Assembly: GCA_011526165.1 (NCBI GenBank)
Contig: WYAY01000187.1
Span: 1 to 32,504 of the forward strand
Source of the DNA: Sulfuritalea sp.
Lineage (GTDB): Bacteria > Pseudomonadota > Gammaproteobacteria > Burkholderiales > Rhodocyclaceae
Length of the DNA: 32,504 nucleotides
Direction: 5' to 3'
The position numbers and the translations under genes were made by a program. Numbering within the stretch: position 1 is the first letter of the stretch; each line of letters begins with the position of its first letter. Under the pieces are notes generated by a model. The model made no database searches. It was not told where the DNA came from and worked only from the letters and a program-made list of their open reading frames with translations. Shown in pieces: positions 1 through 8,045 of the stretch.

Positions 1-1125
1 AAGGACATGGCCTTCGTCAAGAACACCGTCGCGCACTACCGGCGGCTGCTCGACGCCGTCCTCGACGAGCAGCCCCAGTTCCGCGCCGCCTCGTCCGGGC
101 GCTGCACCCATTTCTTCACGCCGCAGCCGGAGAAGACCTTCAACCGCGGCGCCACCGACTACTTCGCCCACGGCCGCCAGCCCGACATCGGCGCCTTCGA
201 AACGCCGAAGTTCACCGGCGAGGCGATCGGCGCCGTGACGCGCCTCGGCGCCGGCTGGTTCGAGATCGACGGCGACGTCGAACTGCACAACGGCGACGGC
301 GTCAGCTACCAGCCGCAGGGCAGCAAGGGTGCCAACAAGCTCGCCGGCGTGCGCATCAACATCGCCCGCGGCCAGCGCCTCTACCCCAACGAGATGCCGG
401 CGGACCTGAAGCCGGGCATGACGCTCTACCGCAACCGCGACCAGGCCTTCGAGCGCGCCCTGGAGAAGGAATCGGCCGGGCGGCGCATCGGCGTGCGCCT
501 GGCCCTCGCGTCCACCGACGACGGGCTGGAACTGACCCTGGAGGATGAGGACGGCATCTCTGTAAAGGTACGCCAGGCGGCGCCGGTCGCGCCGGCGCGC
601 GATGGCGAGAAGGCGCTCGCCTCGCTGCGCGGCCATCTGGGCAAGCTCGGCGGTACCGATTTCAGCGCAACGCGGATCGACATTGCCGCGCCGGTCTTCG
701 CGCCCGCCTCCGCGATCAACGCCCTGCGTCGCGACGGCATCGCCGCGCTGGTCGAGGCGCGCGAGGCACGGCGGCCGCGCCTGTCACGCGCCGCGCCGGC
801 CGAGCCGCCTGCCGCCTACCCGGAAAAGGAACTGACCTATCTTGGCAACGTCTTCAACGACCACGCACGCGCCTTTTACAGGAAGCATGGCGTCGAGTTG
901 ATCGCCGATGCGTTCGAGGCCGACACAACGCCCGGCGAAGTCTCGCTGATGATCACCAAGCACTGCCTGCGCTACAGCTTCAACCTCTGCCCGAGGGAAG
1001 CCAGGGACTGGCAGATCAAGGGCGTCAATGCCGAGCCGATGACGCTGGTCAACGGCACCGAGCGCCTGACGCTGCGCTTCGACTGCAAGGCCTGCGAGAT
1101 GCACGTCGTCGGCAGCAGTCGCTAG
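1..1125 (+). CDS. rlhA: U32-family 23S rRNA hydroxylase RlhA-like protein, C-terminal part (5' end outside window)
   Basis: The reading frame is open from the first base (AAG GAC before the first ATG), so the N-terminal catalytic part lies upstream of the window; the ATG at 7 is probably internal. The visible ~374 residues match the C-terminal half of the long U32 proteins (YdcP/RlhA, with a DUF3656-type region), which hydroxylate C2501 of 23S rRNA. Support comes from the stretch SSGRCTHFFTPQPEKTFNRG, DYFAHGR, DIGAFETPKF, and two late cysteine pairs, CLRYSFNLCP and DCKACEMHV, in the conserved C-terminal cysteine motif of the family (possible metal ligands; inference). The gene ends convergently with tupA, 24 bp away, with no clear terminator hairpin between. 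Family assignment is firm; the exact rRNA target is by homology only. Confidence 0.8.
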   Translation, partial: KDMAFVKNTVAHYRRLLDAVLDEQPQFRAASSGRCTHFFTPQPEKTFNRGATDYFAHGRQPDIGAFETPKFTGEAIGAVTRLGAGWFEIDGDVELHNGDGVSYQPQGSKGANKLAGVRINIARGQRLYPNEMPADLKPGMTLYRNRDQAFERALEKESAGRRIGVRLALASTDDGLELTLEDEDGISVKVRQAAPVAPARDGEKALASLRGHLGKLGGTDFSATRIDIAAPVFAPASAINALRRDGIAALVEAREARRPRLSRAAPAEPPAAYPEKELTYLGNVFNDHARAFYRKHGVELIADAFEADTTPGEVSLMITKHCLRYSFNLCPREARDWQIKGVNAEPMTLVNGTERLTLRFDCKACEMHVVGSSR

Positions 1126-1149
1126 CCTCCGGCCGTTCCGCCGCAAGCA

Positions 1150-1959
1150 CTACTTGCCGGCGCTCGGGAAAAACAACTGCTCGCCGTTCACCTTGAAGCC
1201 GGCGATCAGGTTCTGCCCTTCCTTCGATGTGATCCACTCGATCAGCTTCATGGCGCCGTCGAAGTTGATGTCCGGGTACTTCTTCGGATTGACGGCGATG
1301 ATGCCGTAGGGGTTGAACATCTTCGGATCGCCCTGCACCAGGATGTCGAGCCCGGTCTTGGCGCGGTAGGCGCCGTAGGTGGCACGATCCGACAGCGTAT
1401 AGGCCTTCATCTCGCCGGCCATGGTGAGCACCTCGCCCATGCCGAGGCCGGCGGAGACGAACCAGGCGCCCTTCGGCGCGACGCCGGCCGCCTTCCAGTA
1501 GCTTTTCTCCATCTGGTCGGTGCCCGAGTTGTCGCCGCGCGAGATGAACTTGGCGCGCCCCTCGCCCATCTTGAGGAAGGCGCCGACGACGTCACGCGAA
1601 CCGCGCAGGCCGAGCGGGTCCTCCTGCGAGCCGACCAGGATGAAGTCGTTGTACATCACGTCGCGGCGGTTTACGCCATGGCCGTCGGCGACGAACTTGT
1701 CCTCGGATGGCCGCGCATGCACCAGCACGACGTCGACGTCGCCGTTCTTGCCCAGCTCGAGCGCCTTGCCGGTGCCAACCGAGATGACGTGCACCTTGAC
1801 GCCATGCTTTTTCTCGAAAACCGGCAGCAGGGCCTTCAGCAGTCCCGAGTTCTCCGTGCTGGTGGTGGTGGACAGGCGGATGTCGCGCGCGAACGAAGAC
1901 TGCGTCGCGGCGAAGAGCGCGCAGAGCAGCAGGCTGTGCCAGAGGGTCGCAAATTTCAT
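1150..1959 (-). CDS. tupA: Tungstate ABC transporter substrate-binding protein TupA
   Basis: A 269-residue periplasmic oxyanion-binding protein. The start chosen at 1959 gives a clean signal peptide (MKFATLWHSLLLCALFAATQ, cut after SSFA) and has AAGGAA upstream; a longer frame to 2109 would place 50 hydrophilic, Cys-rich residues before the signal and run through the divergent promoter region. TupA hallmarks are present in order: STTTSTENSGLL at the mature N-terminus, VGTGKALELG, DVDVVLVHA, and MYNDFILVG, then SRGDNSGTDQMEKSYW in the second lobe. These motifs favour tungstate (TupA/WtpA-like group) over classical ModA. No tupB (permease) or tupC (ATPase) is adjacent: the gene stands alone, divergent from a ModE-type regulator and next to a cluster of Mo enzymes. 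The partners are presumably elsewhere in the genome. Confidence 0.85.
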   Translation of the reverse strand: MKFATLWHSLLLCALFAATQSSFARDIRLSTTTSTENSGLLKALLPVFEKKHGVKVHVISVGTGKALELGKNGDVDVVLVHARPSEDKFVADGHGVNRRDVMYNDFILVGSQEDPLGLRGSRDVVGAFLKMGEGRAKFISRGDNSGTDQMEKSYWKAAGVAPKGAWFVSAGLGMGEVLTMAGEMKAYTLSDRATYGAYRAKTGLDILVQGDPKMFNPYGIIAVNPKKYPDINFDGAMKLIEWITSKEGQNLIAGFKVNGEQLFFPSAGK

Positions 1960-2000
1960 GTCAGGGGTTCCTTGTCGGTAGCAGCCCGCTTTGCCGCCAT

Positions 2001-2020
2001 ATATGCACGCTACTGCATAT
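2001..2020. promoter_or_regulatory. Inverted repeat between tupA and its divergent regulator
   Basis: ATATGCA (2001-2007), a 6-nt spacer, and TGCATAT (2014-2020) form a perfect 7-bp inverted repeat, extended by CCAT on the left and GG on the right. It lies in the 113-bp divergent region, 41 nt upstream of the tupA start and 52 nt upstream of the regulator start. The position and symmetry fit an operator for the ModE-like regulator encoded next door (inference). It does not closely resemble the E. coli ModE site. Confidence 0.5.
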
Positions 2021-2047
2021 GGTTCGGTTCCGGGCGTCCCGTACAAT
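2020..2047 (+). promoter_or_regulatory. Candidate promoter of the ModE-like regulator gene
   Basis: TACAAT at 2042-2047 is a good -10 match; a weak -35 (TGGTTC, 2020-2025) lies 16 nt upstream and abuts the inverted repeat at 2001-2020. A regulator bound to that repeat would overlap the -35 region, which would fit autoregulation. Confidence 0.35.
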
Positions 2048-2072
2048 AGGCAGAATTGTTGGAGACACAAAT

Positions 2073-3146
2073 ATGTCGTCCGGTGACATAAAGGGAATGA
2101 CGCTGGCATGCTACTGGGCCTTCGGCGGCAACCCGCCGCAACCCGAGGAGACCCGCCTGCTCGGGCTGCTGGAGCGCATCCGGCGCACCGGCTCGATCGC
2201 CTCGGCGGCGCGCGAGGCCGGCATCTCCTATCGCAACGCCTGGGGCATGCTGGCGCGCTGGGAATCGAACTTCGGCCACCCGCTGCTGATCCCGTCGCGC
2301 GGCCTGGGTACCCGCCTCACACCCTTCGCTGCGCGACTGCTCGAACTGGATGCACAAATCCGCGAGCAGCTGGCGCCCCAGCTGGCCGCCGCCGCCGAAC
2401 AGATGGCGCAGGCGCTGTCGGAAGCCGCCGCGCCCATGCGCGCCGTGCCGCGCATCCATGCCAGCCACGACCTAGCGCTGGCGCTGCTGCCCCCGCGCAT
2501 GGCCAAGCGGGGGCATCCGGTCGACCTGCAATTCCACGGCAGTCTGGAAAGTCTCGCCTCCTTCGCCGAGGGGCGCTGCGAGATGGCCGGTTTCCATTGC
2601 CCGGAGAATGCCGCCGGCGCCTCGCTCTGGCAGCAGTACATGCCTCATCTGCGCCCGCGCCAGCAGGCATTGATCCGGCTGGCGAAGCGCAGCCAGGGCA
2701 TACTCGTCGCCCCCGGCAATCCGAAGAAACTGCGCGGCATCCGCGATCTGACGCGGCCGGGTGTGCGTTTCCTCAACCGCCAGACCGGCGCCGGCACGCG
2801 TCTGCTGCTCGACTGGCTGCTGGGACAGAACGGCATCGCGGCGAGCGCCATCGCCGGCTATGGCGACGTCGAGATGACGCATTCGGCAGTGGCAGCGATG
2901 ATTGCCAGCGGCCATGCCGACGCCGGACTCGGCGTGGAAGCGGCGGCGCGCCAGTTCGATCTGGATTTCGTGCCGCTGCTGAAAGAGGATTACTTCCTCG
3001 TCACGCGGCGCGAACGGCTGCGCCAGCCCGCATTCGCCGCGCTGCTCGAACTGATCGGCGGCAACGCCTTCCGCCGCGCCGTGCGCGCCCTGTCCGGCTA
3101 CGATCCGGCCGGCAGCGGCACGGAAGCGCCGTTCTCCAGGGACTGA
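2073..3146 (+). CDS. ModE-type transcriptional regulator with C-terminal periplasmic-binding-protein domain
   Basis: 357 residues from ATG 2073, chosen because GGAG (2061-2064) is well spaced and the upstream in-frame extension crosses the promoter. The N-terminal ~95 residues form a winged HTH of the ModE/LysR type (ETRLLGLLERIRRTGSIASA, then AGISYRNAWGMLARWESNFG). After a linker (roughly 100-130), the rest is a PBP-like oxyanion/substrate-sensing fold (RIHASHDLALALLPP, GSLESLASFAEGRCEMAGFH, LNRQTGAGTRLLLDWLL, SGHADAGLGVEAAARQF, EDYFLVTRR). It replaces the TOBE/Mop domains of E. coli ModE with a binding-protein domain. Divergence from tupA implies control of tungstate/molybdate uptake and possibly of the facing Mo-enzyme genes. 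The stop codon lies only 3 nt from the stop of convergent hcrB. Effector identity is inference. Confidence 0.8.
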   Translation: MSSGDIKGMTLACYWAFGGNPPQPEETRLLGLLERIRRTGSIASAAREAGISYRNAWGMLARWESNFGHPLLIPSRGLGTRLTPFAARLLELDAQIREQLAPQLAAAAEQMAQALSEAAAPMRAVPRIHASHDLALALLPPRMAKRGHPVDLQFHGSLESLASFAEGRCEMAGFHCPENAAGASLWQQYMPHLRPRQQALIRLAKRSQGILVAPGNPKKLRGIRDLTRPGVRFLNRQTGAGTRLLLDWLLGQNGIAASAIAGYGDVEMTHSAVAAMIASGHADAGLGVEAAARQFDLDFVPLLKEDYFLVTRRERLRQPAFAALLELIGGNAFRRAVRALSGYDPAGSGTEAPFSRD

Positions 3147-3151
3147 CTTTT
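3139..3151 (+). repeat. GACTGACTTT dispersed motif, copy 1 (13-bp match)
   Basis: GGGACTGACTTTT spans the convergent 3' ends of the ModE-like regulator and hcrB. Its internal TGA (3144-3146) is the regulator's stop codon and its terminal TTT plus the next bases give the hcrB stop (TAA on the minus strand, 3150-3152). The upstream bases also resemble the extended consensus. Confidence 0.85.
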
Positions 3152-4121
3152 ACCGGGCCGCCTCATAAAGGCGCTCGACCAGCCGCTTCGCCAGCCCGCC
3201 GGCCACGCGCCGGCGGTAGCCGGCGGCGGTGAGGGTCGATTCCATCGGCTGGATCTCCTTGCGCACCGCCTTGTCCAGCGCGGCGAAGAAGGCGTCGCCG
3301 GGCGCCTGGCCGGCGAGGGCGTCGAGGCCCGGCACCAGGCCGGGGTAGGAATTCACGCCGGTGCAGGCGACACGCAGCTCGGCGATGCGGTCGCCCTCGC
3401 GCCTGAGCGCCACGGCGATGCCGGCGAGGGGGAAATCGATGGCGCCGCGCACGCGGATCTTCTCGTAGCCCGCCGACCAGCCGGCCTGCGGCGGCACGTC
3501 GACGGAGACGAGCAGGTCGCCGGGGGCGAGCTTGAGGTGGCGCATGCCGTCGTCGGCGAAGAGGGCGGCGAGAGGCTCGCGGCGGTTGCCCGTGGGGCCG
3601 GCGATGTCGACCTCGGCGCCGAGCACCAGCAGGGCCGGCGCCAGGTCGCCGCTGTAGCAGGCGTAGCAGCGGTCCGATTTCGGCGCGACGCGGCAGGTGT
3701 CGCCTTCGCACTTCATGCAGTATTCGTTGGCGGTGCGCCACCAGTCGCTCTGGTTGTAGAAGTAGCAGCGCGTGTCCTGCATCAGGTTGCCGCCGACCGT
3801 GCCGGCGGCGCGGTGGGTCGGGCCGGCCACCTGGGCGGCGGCCTGCGCCAGCAGCGGCGCCTGGCGGCGCACGGCCTCCGATTCGCACAGCTCCTCCAGC
3901 GTCACGCCGGCGCCGATCCGCAGCGACTGACTTTCCGCGCGGATTTCGCGCAGCTCGGCGAGGCCGGAGATGTCGATCAGCTTCTGCGCCTTCTGGATGT
4001 TGCGGCGCAGGTTGGGCACCAGGTCGGTGCCGCCGGCAAGGTAGCGCGCGCCTTCGCCGGCGCCGTGCAGGGCGATCGCCTGGGCGACCGAGTCGGGCTT
4101 GAGGATGGCGAGGGCTTGCAT
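3150..4121 (-). CDS. hcrB: 4-hydroxybenzoyl-CoA reductase, FAD-binding beta subunit
   Basis: 323 residues, close to the 324 of the Thauera enzyme. HcrB belongs to the FAD-binding subunits of the xanthine oxidase family and passes electrons from reduced ferredoxin via an extra [4Fe-4S] cluster to FAD and on to the Mo site. The FAD motif ARYLAGGTDLVPNLR (26-40) and the second FAD motif TVGGNLMQ (108-115) are present. The insertion peculiar to HcrB is intact: Cys119, Cys135, Cys143 and Cys152 have the same spacing as the four cluster ligands known from Thauera (122/138/146/155), which separates it from ordinary CoxM/XdhB-type subunits. Its ATG overlaps the hcrA stop by one base (TGATG), implying translational coupling. 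Last gene of the hcrC-hcrA-hcrB operon. Confidence 0.93.
   Translation of the reverse strand: MQALAILKPDSVAQAIALHGAGEGARYLAGGTDLVPNLRRNIQKAQKLIDISGLAELREIRAESQSLRIGAGVTLEELCESEAVRRQAPLLAQAAAQVAGPTHRAAGTVGGNLMQDTRCYFYNQSDWWRTANEYCMKCEGDTCRVAPKSDRCYACYSGDLAPALLVLGAEVDIAGPTGNRREPLAALFADDGMRHLKLAPGDLLVSVDVPPQAGWSAGYEKIRVRGAIDFPLAGIAVALRREGDRIAELRVACTGVNSYPGLVPGLDALAGQAPGDAFFAALDKAVRKEIQPMESTLTAAGYRRRVAGGLAKRLVERLYEAAR
3925..3934 (+). repeat. GACTGACTTT dispersed motif, copy 2 (inside hcrB)
   Basis: An exact 10-bp core within hcrB, antisense to the gene; in the coding strand it covers the codons for ESQS (residues ~63-66). The flanks match the extended consensus poorly, so this is the weakest of the exact copies. 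Confidence 0.6.
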
Positions 4122-6469
4122 CAGGCGGCTCCTTCGGTGGCGGGTTGCTTGGCGGCCTTGCGGGCGGCGGCGCGCTGCTCGCGCTCGCGCGCTTCCAGCG
4201 CCTCGGCGATGCGTTCCGGCGTGAGCGGGAAATCGTGCAGCTCGAGGCCGGTCGCCTCGCGCACGGCGTCGGCCAGCGCGGCGGGAAAGCCGGAGAGCGG
4301 GCCCTCGCTGGCCTCCTTGGCGCCGAAGGGGCCGTTCGGGTCGATGCTCTCGACGATGAACACGTCGATCGGCGGCGACTCGGCGATGGTCGGGAAGGCG
4401 TAGTCGAGGAAATTGGCGGCGGCGTGCTTGCCGTTCTCGTAGCGCGTCTGCTCGCACAGGCCCTGGCCCATGCCCATCCACACCGCGCCCTGCACCTGGC
4501 CCTCGACGCTGAGCGGATTGATGGCGAAGCCGCAGTCGAGCGCGGCCCACACCTTGTCCACGCTGACGCGGCCGGTGACCGGGTCGACGCTGACCTCGAC
4601 GGCCTGCGCCGCATAGGAGAAGCCCATGGTGGAGCCGACGGCGCCGCCGCGGTGCTTGCCGCCCTGGAACTCGACCGGGCAGGTGAACGTGCCCTTGAAA
4701 TGCAGCGTGCCGGTGTTCACCAGCGCTTCGGCAGTGGCATCGCCGAAGCCGATGGAGCGGGACGGATCGCCGGCGACCTGGAACGATTCGCCCAGGCATT
4801 CGACCTGTTCCGGCGCGACCTCGAGGCGGCGCGCGGCGGCCTCGACGAGGGCCTGCTTCAGCTTGTTCGCCGCGTCGAGGCAGGCGTTGCCGACCATGAA
4901 GGTGACGCGCGAGGAGTACGAGCCGTTGTCCTTCGGCGTCACCGCGCTGTCGTTGGAGATGACGCGCACGCGGCGCCAATCGACGCCGAGCACCTCGACG
5001 ACGACCTGGGCGACGATGGTGGTGCAGCCCTGGCCGACGTCGGCGGCGCCGGTGAGGATGGTGATGCCGCCGTCGAAGTCGAGCTTGAGCACCACCGTCG
5101 CGTGCGGCTGGCCGGTGAAGTGCACCGGCTTGGCCGAGCCGCTGACGAAGTGCGAGCAGGCCATGCCGAGGCCCTTCCACTTCGGCATGCGGCCGCGGCG
5201 CTCGCGCCAGCCGCTCGCCGCCTCGACCTTGTCGAGGCACTCGGGCAGGCCGTAGGACTCGACGCGCAGGCCGTTGATGGTCTCGGTCGGGCAGGGCAGC
5301 AGGTTGCGCCGCCGCACCTCGATCGGGTCGAGGCCGAGCTCGAGGGCCATCGCGGTCATCAGCGACTCGAAGGCGATGCGGGTGTTGACCGTGCCGTGGC
5401 CGCGCATGGCGCCGCAGGGCGGCGTGTTGGCATACACGCGGTAGCCGTCGTACTTCACGGCGGGCACGTCGTAGAGGCCGTTGATCAGCGCGCCGGCGTA
5501 GAGGATGGTGATGATGCCGTAGCCGCCGTAGGCGCCGCCGCGCTGCACCACCTCGCACTCGCAGGCGGTGATGCGGCCGTCCTTCGTCATGCCGAGCTTC
5601 ATGCGCGTGTCGCTCTCCGGGCGGCCGCGGTGGGTGAGGATCGACTCCTCGCGCGTGAGCTGCATGCGCACGGTGCCGCCGGCGGCGCGCGCCAGCAGGG
5701 AGACGATGATCTCGAAGTTGAGCGTCTCGACGCGCGAGCCGAAGCCGCCGCCGACGTAGGGCTTGATGACGCGCACGCGCGAGGTGTCCAGGCCGAGGCA
5801 CTGGGCGACGCGCAGGTGCACGTAGTAGGGCACCATGCTCACGGTGTGCAGCGTGAGGTGGTCGCGCGAGGCATCGTAGCTGGCCATCGCCGCGTGCGGC
5901 TCCATCTGGGCGTGCGTCACCTCGGCCGTGTGGTAGGTCTGCTCGCGGATCAGGTGGGCGGCGGCGAAGCCCTCGGCGGCGTTGCCAAACTCGTTGTGCA
6001 CCTCGCGCTCGATGTTGCCGGGCTTGTTGTCGTGCAGCAGCGCGGCGCCGGGCGCGCGCGCCTGGGTGGCGTTCTCGATGATTGGCAGCTCGCGCACGTG
6101 CAGGCGGATCAGCTTGAGGGCCTGCTCGGCGGTCTGCTCGTCCACCGCCGCGACGGCGGCCACCGGCTCGCCGAAGTAGCGCACCTTGCCGCGCGCCAGG
6201 GGGAACTCGTTCTGCGCGATCGGCAGGATGCCGTAGGGCACGTCGCAGTCCTCGCCGGTGACGATGGCGACGACGCCGGGCAGGCGGCGCGCCTCCGAGA
6301 CGTCAACCTCGAGCAGCTCGGCATGGGGCACCGGGCTGCGCAGGATTCTGCCCACCAGCGCGTCGGCGGGAAACAGGTCGGCGGTGTACTTGGCGCGGCC
6401 GGTGACCTTCTCGACGCCGTCGACCAGCGGCAGGCGCTCGCCGACGCCCTTGAACGGTTTCGTGCTCAT
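4121..6469 (-). CDS. hcrA: 4-hydroxybenzoyl-CoA reductase, molybdopterin-binding alpha subunit
   Basis: 782 residues (Thauera HcrA is about 770). This catalytic subunit of the xanthine oxidase family reductively removes the phenolic hydroxyl of 4-hydroxybenzoyl-CoA, giving benzoyl-CoA, in the cytoplasm under anaerobic conditions. Visible landmarks: the N-terminal a/b hammerhead domain ([27 protein letters not shown]), Moco-domain motifs [11 protein letters not shown] and [19 protein letters not shown], the distal binding motif [11 protein letters not shown], and [11 protein letters not shown] near residue 715-725 with the conserved active-site Glu (~Glu719). An Ala/Arg/Glu-rich tail of ~25 residues closes the protein. 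The 109-nt gap to upstream hcrC is filled by a repeat that also occurs at 16.8 kb and that supplies the bases where a ribosome-binding site would be. The 3' end overlaps hcrB. Confidence 0.93.
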   Translation of the reverse strand: MSTKPFKGVGERLPLVDGVEKVTGRAKYTADLFPADALVGRILRSPVPHAELLEVDVSEARRLPGVVAIVTGEDCDVPYGILPIAQNEFPLARGKVRYFGEPVAAVAAVDEQTAEQALKLIRLHVRELPIIENATQARAPGAALLHDNKPGNIEREVHNEFGNAAEGFAAAHLIREQTYHTAEVTHAQMEPHAAMASYDASRDHLTLHTVSMVPYYVHLRVAQCLGLDTSRVRVIKPYVGGGFGSRVETLNFEIIVSLLARAAGGTVRMQLTREESILTHRGRPESDTRMKLGMTKDGRITACECEVVQRGGAYGGYGIITILYAGALINGLYDVPAVKYDGYRVYANTPPCGAMRGHGTVNTRIAFESLMTAMALELGLDPIEVRRRNLLPCPTETINGLRVESYGLPECLDKVEAASGWRERRGRMPKWKGLGMACSHFVSGSAKPVHFTGQPHATVVLKLDFDGGITILTGAADVGQGCTTIVAQVVVEVLGVDWRRVRVISNDSAVTPKDNGSYSSRVTFMVGNACLDAANKLKQALVEAAARRLEVAPEQVECLGESFQVAGDPSRSIGFGDATAEALVNTGTLHFKGTFTCPVEFQGGKHRGGAVGSTMGFSYAAQAVEVSVDPVTGRVSVDKVWAALDCGFAINPLSVEGQVQGAVWMGMGQGLCEQTRYENGKHAAANFLDYAFPTIAESPPIDVFIVESIDPNGPFGAKEASEGPLSGFPAALADAVREATGLELHDFPLTPERIAEALEAREREQRAAARKAAKQPATEGAA

Positions 6470-6590
6470 TGGAGTACCCTCCCCCCAGCCCCCTCCCCGA
6501 GGAAGGGGGTGACGATGGTTCGCCGCTGCGCGGCTCCGTATAGTGGCTGGCGCCCCTTCAGGCGGCCGTGCAGGGCGCTCATGCCGCCTC
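6470..6590 (-). repeat. Intergenic composite repeat, copy R1 (hcrC-hcrA gap)
   Basis: About 121 bp, near-identical to 16796-16917. On the minus strand the order is: final Ala codons and TGA of the upstream gene, a GGGGCG/CGCCCC region, a GCCGC-GCA-GCGGC hairpin, a CCCCCTTCC/GGGAGGGGG hairpin, a purine-rich stretch, then the start codon of the next gene. It fills the whole gap between hcrC and hcrA. The tail is related to the hairpin repeats at 23.9 and 27.7 kb. Confidence 0.85.
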
Positions 6591-7055
6591 CCCTTCCGTC
6601 GCGCAGGCCGCCTGCACCGACTCGATGATCTTCACGTAGCCGGTGCAGCGGCACAGGTTGCCGCCGAGCGCCTCGCGGATCTCGGCCTCGCCCGGGTTCG
6701 GATTGCGCCGCAGCAGCCCTTCCGCCGCCATGATCATGCCCGGCGTGCAGAAGCCGCACTGGGCGCCGAGCCTCTCGTGGAAGGCCTGCTGCAGGGGCGA
6801 CAGCCGCCCGTTCTGCGACTGCGATTCGATGGTCTCGACGTGGCGGCCCTCGACCGCGGCGGCGAAGGTGCAGCAGGCCAGGCGCGGCCGGCCGTCGACC
6901 AGCACCGTGCAGGCGCCGCATTCGCCGCCGTCGCAGCCCTGTTTGGTGCCGGTGAGATCGAGCTGCTCGCGCAGGTAATCGATCAGCAGGGTGTTGTCCG
7001 CCACCGCGTCTTCACGCCAGCGGCCGTTCACCCGGATGCGCAGGATGCGTTTCAT
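6579..7055 (-). CDS. hcrC: 4-hydroxybenzoyl-CoA reductase, [2Fe-2S] gamma subunit
   Basis: 158 residues from ATG 7055, which has GGAGGGA 6-8 nt upstream; an upstream in-frame ATG at 7100 lies within the palindromic operator and has no ribosome-binding site. The subunit carries two [2Fe-2S] clusters linking the FAD of HcrB to the Mo site of HcrA. The plant-ferredoxin-type motif is [15 protein letters not shown] with Cys41, 46, 49 and Cys61; the second cluster is CGFC (100-103) and CRC (135-137) in the usual QCGFCTPGM / NLCRCTGY context. First gene of the hcrCAB operon, preceded by a 20-bp perfect dyad. The protein ends in EGEAA, the last codons falling inside repeat R1. Confidence 0.92.
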   Translation of the reverse strand: MKRILRIRVNGRWREDAVADNTLLIDYLREQLDLTGTKQGCDGGECGACTVLVDGRPRLACCTFAAAVEGRHVETIESQSQNGRLSPLQQAFHERLGAQCGFCTPGMIMAAEGLLRRNPNPGEAEIREALGGNLCRCTGYVKIIESVQAACATEGEAA

Positions 7056-7094
7056 GTGTCCGTCCCTCCATCGCCGAATGTCGATGAAAGATTG

Positions 7095-7114
7095 GAACAC
7101 AACAATTTGTGTTC
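7095..7114. promoter_or_regulatory. Perfect palindromic operator candidate upstream of hcrC
   Basis: GAACACAA (7095-7102), CAAT spacer, TTGTGTTC (7107-7114): a perfect 8-bp inverted repeat, nearly extended to TTG...CAA outside. It lies 40-60 nt upstream of the hcrC start, in an AT-rich patch against a GC-rich background, and overlaps the last two bases of fdhD's stop codon complement (7113-7114). The symmetry and place fit an operator for the hcr operon; the regulator is not identifiable here. Confidence 0.6.
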
Positions 7115-8033
7115 AAGCAATATGCAAGGGTTTGCACAGCTGGCCGCAGCATCCCGCGTCCTCCGCGGCCTGGATGCGGTGGCCGTGGGAGAAGGCGGTG
7201 GCGCGGCCGTTGCGGACGAAGCCGCACAGGGTGACGCCGAAGCGTTCGGTGACCTCGATCGCCAGGGACGAGGCGGCGGAGACGGCGGCGACCAACTCCA
7301 GCCCGGCGCGGGCGGCCTTGCTGGCCATCTCCAGGGTGACGCGGCTGGTCAGCGCCGTGCCGCAGCCGGCCAGCGGCCGGCCGGCGAGCAGGCACTGGCC
7401 GATGGCCTTGTCGAGGGCGTTGTGGCGGCCGAGGTCCTCGGCCAGCACCAGCACGCGGCCGTCGGCGTCGAAAATTGCCGCGGCATGCGTGCCGCCGGTG
7501 GCGAGCCAGACGGCCTGGCGCTGGCGCATCGCCGCCATGATCGCGTCGAGGCGGACGGGATCCAGCCGCAGGCGGTCGCCCACAGGCGGGATGCCGCGCA
7601 CCACGTCCTCGACCCGCTCGCGGCCGCCGCAGATGCCGCAGGAGGAGCCGACCACCACGTTGCGGCGACGCACCTGCGCCCGCTGCGGGTCGGCAAGGGC
7701 GAGGCGCACCACGCCGGGATTCTCCGGACAGACGGCCAGCGAGCGGATGTCCCCGATTCGGTCGAACAATCCCTCGGTGAAGGCGAAGCCGGCGGCCAGC
7801 GCCAGGACTTCCGGCACGCCGCCCTCGGCCAGCACGCCGTCCCCGGGCGTGAAGCCGCAGGGCGCGGCGACCGGCTCGGTCGGCGTCCACATCAGGGTGT
7901 AGGCGCCGATTCCCTCGACATCGATGGTGAGGGTTTCCTCCTCGACCACCCAGCAGGCGTCGTCGCTGCGGGAGGCCTCGTCGAAGCGCTGGGCGCTGAT
8001 GGCGCGGATGCCGTGCTGATGGATGTAGGACAT
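7113..8033 (-). CDS. fdhD: FdhD-family sulfurtransferase for bis-MGD molybdoenzymes
   Basis: 306 residues. FdhD carries sulfur from the cysteine desulfurase IscS to the molybdenum cofactor of enzymes such as formate dehydrogenase. Seen here: the catalytic pair CGIC (Cys132, Cys135) in SSCGICGG, LWTPTEPVA-like early region, LATGGTHAAAIFD, LAEDLGRHNALDKAIG, LTSRVTLEMASKAARAG and a late FVRNGRATAFS, the standard FdhD signature in order. AAAGGAG precedes ATG 8033. It starts 12 nt after the PadB-like gene ends, so the two are presumably co-transcribed and FdhD may mature that enzyme's cofactor (inference). No formate dehydrogenase genes are visible. It is not expected to mature HcrA, whose family uses XdhC-type proteins. 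Confidence 0.93.
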   Translation of the reverse strand: MSYIHQHGIRAISAQRFDEASRSDDACWVVEEETLTIDVEGIGAYTLMWTPTEPVAAPCGFTPGDGVLAEGGVPEVLALAAGFAFTEGLFDRIGDIRSLAVCPENPGVVRLALADPQRAQVRRRNVVVGSSCGICGGRERVEDVVRGIPPVGDRLRLDPVRLDAIMAAMRQRQAVWLATGGTHAAAIFDADGRVLVLAEDLGRHNALDKAIGQCLLAGRPLAGCGTALTSRVTLEMASKAARAGLELVAAVSAASSLAIEVTERFGVTLCGFVRNGRATAFSHGHRIQAAEDAGCCGQLCKPLHIA

Positions 8034-8045
8034 GGCCGGCTCCTT

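Noticed and set aside
832..842. Further motif copies (GGAACTGACC at ~530 and ~831, TCTGACTTGA at ~13988)
   Set aside because: They lack the TTT tail or differ at two or more core positions and look like ordinary coding sequence.
4145..6628. Long open frame antisense to hcrA
   Set aside because: Same pattern: a shadow of GC-rich codon usage; hcrA on the other strand has all family motifs.
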